Below, piece after piece: positions 60,691 through 64,000 of a stretch of DNA of 64,000 nucleotides. The stretch spans positions 60,422 through 124,421 of the forward strand of contig CAZMCC010000001.1 in the NCBI GenBank assembly GCA_964564695.1, read 5' to 3'. A program made the position numbers and the translations under genes. The stretch is from CAZMCC01 sp964564695 (lineage in GTDB: Bacteria > Planctomycetota > Phycisphaerae > Phycisphaerales > UBA1924). Each line of letters begins with the position of its first letter. Position 1 is the stretch's first letter. Below the pieces are notes generated by a model. The model did no database searches. It was not told the DNA's origin and saw only the letters and a program-made list of their open reading frames with translations.

Positions 60691-61466
60691 AGTGGATGCT
60701 CAAATCCGCGGGAGTAACCGCCGCTGCCCTGCTGTGGCTGGCGGGCGCCGCGCCCGCCGAGCCGCCTGCCGAGCAGGACGCGCCGAATAAGGATGAGCCG
60801 AAGAAGGACGCCCCTCAGCCCCAGCCCGATGCCCCGGATCTCGACGAGCTGCTGGGCATCAAGCCGTCGAGCGCCGGCAACACCGGCATCCCCGACCCGG
60901 CGCGCGCCGACCTGGACAAGCGGCTTTCGGCCGAGGAGATCGGCGACCTCTTCGAGAGCGCCGTCTCGCTCATGGGCGACGCGGCCAAGCGGCTTTCGAC
61001 CGCCGTCGAGACGGCCCGCGCCAAGCCGGGCACCGGCGGAACCAGGAGCCCGGAGGCGGGTCTTGCGACGCAGCGAGTTCAGGAAGACGTGGTCCGCAAG
61101 CTCGACGCGCTCATCGCGCAGCTCGAACAGCAGGGCGGCGGGCAGCAGCAGCGCTCGCGCCAGCAGGGCCCGCAGGACCCCAGCCAGCCTCAGGGCCAGC
61201 AGCGCTCGCAGCCCAGCCCGGGTCAGAACGGCGACGGGCGTCGCAACGACGAGGGACCGCCGGGGCGTCCGGGCGAGCTGCGTCCGGAACTCGACGCGGC
61301 CCGGGCCGCGTGGGGAGCCCTGCCCGCGCGCGTGCGCGACATGCTGCAGCAGGGCTCGGGCGACAAATACTCGTCGCTGTACGAGCGGCTGACGGCGGAC
61401 TACTACAAGCGCCTCGCGGAGCAGGGACGGACACGCGGTGCCGGCTCGGGGGACCACACGCCATGA
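60687..61466 (+). CDS. Secreted protein of unknown function
   Basis: 259 residues; ATGA overlap with the previous stop, GGAGG six bases upstream. Signal peptide to about residue 25 (AAPAEP). Acidic/Pro-rich segment, helical region (LSAEEIGDLFESAVSLMG), Gln/Ser-rich linker, and a C-terminal helical motif (ALPARVRDMLQQGSGDKYSS, then LYERLTADYYKRLAE). Not recognised; a small helical partner of the coiled-coil protein is plausible from coupling. Confidence 0.75.
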   Translation: MKWMLKSAGVTAAALLWLAGAAPAEPPAEQDAPNKDEPKKDAPQPQPDAPDLDELLGIKPSSAGNTGIPDPARADLDKRLSAEEIGDLFESAVSLMGDAAKRLSTAVETARAKPGTGGTRSPEAGLATQRVQEDVVRKLDALIAQLEQQGGGQQQRSRQQGPQDPSQPQGQQRSQPSPGQNGDGRRNDEGPPGRPGELRPELDAARAAWGALPARVRDMLQQGSGDKYSSLYERLTADYYKRLAEQGRTRGAGSGDHTP

Positions 61467-62686
61467 GCATGGTGCACCGCGCGGTGATCGGCGTGCTGGC
61501 CTTCGCGATGGGGGCGCTCACGCCGGCGCAGGAAGCGCCGCCGGCGCCGGCGCCGGCCCCCGCGCCCGCCGCTCCGCCGGATTCCAAGCCCGCAACAGCA
61601 CCCCCGACGACCCCGACCCCCACCACCACCACGCCCCCGACCGCCCCCGCTCCCGCGGTCGGCCCCTCGGAAGTCGAGACCACGCCCCGCCCCGACGGCT
61701 CAAGCTCGGCCCAGAACAAGGCCATGGCCGACGAGATCACCCCCGAGCTCGACGAGGCGATCTCCCGCGGCATCGAGGCCCTCGCCAAGCAGCAGAACCC
61801 CGACGGCAGCTTCGGGCAGGGGCGCTACGGGCGCAACGTCGCGGTCACGGCCCTCTCCGCCCTCGCGCTCATGGCCGACGGCAACATCCCCGGGCGCGGG
61901 CCGCACGCCAAGGAAGTCGAGAAAGCCCTCGAGTTCGTCCTCTCCAACTCGAACGAGATCGGCCTGCTCGCCGGCGAGTCGGCCTCAGGCCCCATGTACG
62001 GCCACGGGTTCGCGGCCCTGTTCCTGGGCGAGGTCTACGGCATGCTGCACGGCGGCAACGAGACGGCGCTCGCCCGGCGCACGCACGAAGCCCTCGTCAA
62101 GGCCATCCGCCTCATCGAGCGCACGCAGAACGAAGAGGGCGGCTGGCGTTACAACCCCGTGCCGTATGACGCGGACGTGTCGGTGACGATCTGCCAGGTG
62201 ATGGCCCTGCGCTCGGCGCGGAACGCGGGGATCGAGGTGTCGAAGGACGTGGTCGACAAGGCCGTGCTGTACGTGAAGCGCTGTCAGAACCCCGACGGGG
62301 GCTTCCGCTACCAGACGATGCAGGGGATGAGCCTGTGGCCGCGCTCGGCGGCGGGCGTGGCGACGATGTTCTACGCGGGCATCTACGAGGACGACACGAT
62401 CGAGAAGGGGATCAAATACCTGCTCGATTCGGCCATGCCCGGGAGCGGTGGCGATAACGCGCGGCTGCATTATTTCTACGGGCAGTACTACGCCGTGCAG
62501 GCCATGTACCTCGCCGGGGGCGACGCCTGGGCCACGTGGTGGCCCGCGATCCGGGCGGAGCTCATCAAGAGCCAGCTCGACGACGGAACGTGGCCGGACC
62601 CGTCTGTCGGCACCGCATATGGGACGGCGATGTCGCTCATCGTCCTGCAAATGCCCAAGCGGTATCTGCCGATCTTTCAGAAGTGA
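61463..62686 (+). CDS. Secreted squalene-cyclase/prenyltransferase-repeat protein
   Basis: 407 residues from ATG 61463, overlapping the previous stop by four bases. Signal peptide, then a Pro/Thr/Ala-rich linker (about 25-80), then an alpha/alpha toroid made of QW-like repeats: QNPDGSFGQG, QNEEGGWRYN, QNPDGGFRYQ and LDDGTWPDP. The catalytic DxDD motif of squalene-hopene cyclases is not seen, so it is probably a binding fold rather than a terpene cyclase, as in many planctomycete secreted proteins. Confidence 0.85.
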   Translation: MSMVHRAVIGVLAFAMGALTPAQEAPPAPAPAPAPAAPPDSKPATAPPTTPTPTTTTPPTAPAPAVGPSEVETTPRPDGSSSAQNKAMADEITPELDEAISRGIEALAKQQNPDGSFGQGRYGRNVAVTALSALALMADGNIPGRGPHAKEVEKALEFVLSNSNEIGLLAGESASGPMYGHGFAALFLGEVYGMLHGGNETALARRTHEALVKAIRLIERTQNEEGGWRYNPVPYDADVSVTICQVMALRSARNAGIEVSKDVVDKAVLYVKRCQNPDGGFRYQTMQGMSLWPRSAAGVATMFYAGIYEDDTIEKGIKYLLDSAMPGSGGDNARLHYFYGQYYAVQAMYLAGGDAWATWWPAIRAELIKSQLDDGTWPDPSVGTAYGTAMSLIVLQMPKRYLPIFQK

Positions 62687-62724
62687 TCCTTCGTGTGCGA
62701 CCGGTGAGGTGAGAGAACGATCCC

Positions 62725-64000
62725 ATGACGAGCAAGTCGATGCGTGCGTGCGTGGCGGGCTGGTTCGCGGCGGCGGCCGTGGGGGCCGGCGCGCTGGGCG
62801 ACGGCCCGAAGTTCACGCTCATCGACGACGCCCTCGCCCAGTCGCTCATCAGCGACCCCACCGGGCCGACGCCCGGAGCACGCGGCGAACTGATCTTCTC
62901 CGACGCCCGCGGCGTGCCGCGTGAGCTTTCGCGGACCAAGGTCCTGGCCCTCGGGCCCTCGTGGTGGACCGACCCACAGTCGCGCCCGCAGGGAGAGGCC
63001 GTCGGTCACGCGGGGCTCGGCCTGCTCGTCCTCACCGACGGCCAGCGCCTGCCCGGCGGCTTGAGCCCGACCGGCGCCGCCGGCGAGGCCCTGGCGTGGG
63101 ATCACCCGCGCCTCGGGCGCGTCGTCGTGCCGCTGGATCGCGTGAGTGAGGTCGAACTTGCCGAGCCCGGGGCCCGGCGCGAGCCCACCCCCGGCGCTCC
63201 GGCGCGCGGCGAGGACGGGCGCGAGATCCCGGCCGCCCGACCCGTCGTTGAAACTCCCCTGGCCCCGCCGCCGACGGACCGCAGCCGTGACACGGTCGAG
63301 CTCGCCAACGGCGACCGGCTCGCGGGCCTGGTCGAACGCATCGGCAAGGACGTGGTGGTGTCGTCGGGGGCGGCGGCGGCCAAGGCGACGACCGTCGACA
63401 TCGCGCGCGTGCGCCGCATCTGGCTCGCGAACTCCGCGGCGGCGCCGGTCGACGCGATGGTGTGGCTGGCCGACGGCACGGTGGTCGGGGCCAAGGGCTT
63501 CACGATCACCCCCGGCGAGCCGCTGCGCCTCGGTGACTGGGGCGCTCCGGGCACGCCCGGAGCGTCGGAAGCGGGAATCGGACAGGGCGCGGGGGGCGCC
63601 GGGGGTGGGGGGGGCGCTGCGCCGTACACCGTTGAGGAAATCGCCGCGGCCGCGCTGCTGCCGCGACGGGTGAAGGCGCTGTCGGACCTGACGGTTCGCG
63701 AGCAGACCGCGCCGGCGGGGCGCAAGCTCGTCCGCGGGCTGCGGGTGAGCGACGACGCGTTCCGGCCGCGGGCGCTGCCGGCGCCGCTGGGGGCGCGTGA
63801 CATCGAGCTGCCGTCGGCGATGACGGTGGAGTTCGCGCTCCCCGCGGGCGCGTCAAAGGTCTCGGCGCTGATCGAGCTCCCCGAAGCGTCGTGGACATGG
63901 GGGGACTGCCGAGTGAAGGTCGAAGCGGTGGGGGGGGTGTGGGGAAGCGGGCCCGGCGGTGTGCTCCTCGACACCCGGCTGAACCCGCACACCCCCGCGG
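62725..64000 (+). CDS. Large secreted protein, cut by the window end
   Basis: Open from ATG 62725 to the last base (425 codons, no stop). Signal peptide (about 1-24). A small beta module (DTVELANGDRLAGLVERIGK, about 192-236) resembles the N-terminal modules of the two ClpP-fold proteins. The last visible part (LGARDIELPSAMTVEFALPA ... GDCRVKVEAV) looks like the start of an NPCBM-type carbohydrate-binding module. Same strand, 38 bp after the cyclase-fold gene, so it probably belongs to the same operon. Confidence 0.75.
   Translation, partial: MTSKSMRACVAGWFAAAAVGAGALGDGPKFTLIDDALAQSLISDPTGPTPGARGELIFSDARGVPRELSRTKVLALGPSWWTDPQSRPQGEAVGHAGLGLLVLTDGQRLPGGLSPTGAAGEALAWDHPRLGRVVVPLDRVSEVELAEPGARREPTPGAPARGEDGREIPAARPVVETPLAPPPTDRSRDTVELANGDRLAGLVERIGKDVVVSSGAAAAKATTVDIARVRRIWLANSAAAPVDAMVWLADGTVVGAKGFTITPGEPLRLGDWGAPGTPGASEAGIGQGAGGAGGGGGAAPYTVEEIAAAALLPRRVKALSDLTVREQTAPAGRKLVRGLRVSDDAFRPRALPAPLGARDIELPSAMTVEFALPAGASKVSALIELPEASWTWGDCRVKVEAVGGVWGSGPGGVLLDTRLNPHTPA

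Noticed and set aside
1..64000. tRNA and rRNA genes
   Set aside because: Intergenic spaces were read for T-loop and cloverleaf signatures and none was convincing; a tRNAscan/Infernal run would settle it.

Overview
This is a GC-rich bacterial window (roughly 70 % GC by eye) that most resembles a planctomycete of the Phycisphaerales. The case rests on an exosortase/EpsI locus with cognate C-terminal sorting signals of the form VP[AS]P, a hydrophobic stretch and RRRR, on a DUF58-BatA-vWA-coiled-coil block, and on many long secreted proteins of planctomycete type. Two runs of ten N (33846-33855, 48470-48479) show that it comes from a scaffolded draft or metagenome assembly. The first and last genes run off the window. 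No rRNA, tRNA, CRISPR array, integrase or transposase was seen.

Layout. 1-4115: caa3/A2-type cytochrome oxidase genes (subunits I, III, IV) plus a membrane protein. 4157-8836: a PilZ-receiver protein, a secreted alpha/beta hydrolase, and a MerR-type regulator with a cobalamin-type domain. 8970-11144: a compact Vsr / Eco29kI-like nuclease / cytosine-C5 methyltransferase cassette of visibly lower GC. 11284-12369: lipA. 12664-25791: exosortase-linked exopolysaccharide cluster (Wza-like export lipoprotein, exosortase, EpsI-like partner, giant TPR protein, Wzz/Wzc-like protein, sugar epimerase, WecA-like phosphosugar transferase). 25871-30521: ParA, small genes and CCA-adding enzyme. 30648-33537: two secreted ClpP/crotonase-fold paralogues. 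33583-37837: PhoR/PhoB-like two-component pair divergent from an OprP-like porin. 38372-50441: two exosortase substrates, PIN-PhoH ATPase, DUF456 protein, HDOD protein, pdxH, a DtxR/MntR regulator divergent from an outer-membrane protein, and dnaB. 50541-64000: a co-directional, largely translationally coupled envelope cluster (DUF58, BatA-like, vWA, 1.3-kb-residue coiled-coil membrane protein, small secreted protein, squalene-cyclase-fold protein, large secreted protein cut by the window end).

How the parts work together. The 12.6-25.8 kb cluster makes and exports an exopolysaccharide and carries the exosortase that should process the VP[AS]P-tailed proteins encoded at 38.4 and 49.0 kb. The RR/HK pair is placed to control the porin. 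The DtxR-family regulator faces an outer-membrane protein gene across a near-consensus promoter whose -10 is overlapped by a perfect inverted repeat, a probable metal-responsive operator. The 50.5-64 kb block looks like one envelope or periplasmic assembly of unknown function and is the best candidate for an undescribed system.

Patterns not tied to one gene: (i) at least nine genes have a TANNNT hexamer 5-8 bases before the start codon and no Shine-Dalgarno sequence, suggesting leaderless transcription; (ii) G or C homopolymers of 8-9 bases lie inside many genes, including the 5' end of the exosortase gene, and could slip; (iii) several intergenic repeats and inverted repeats are present, notably 36-bp arms flanking a GAAA/GAAGG microsatellite.
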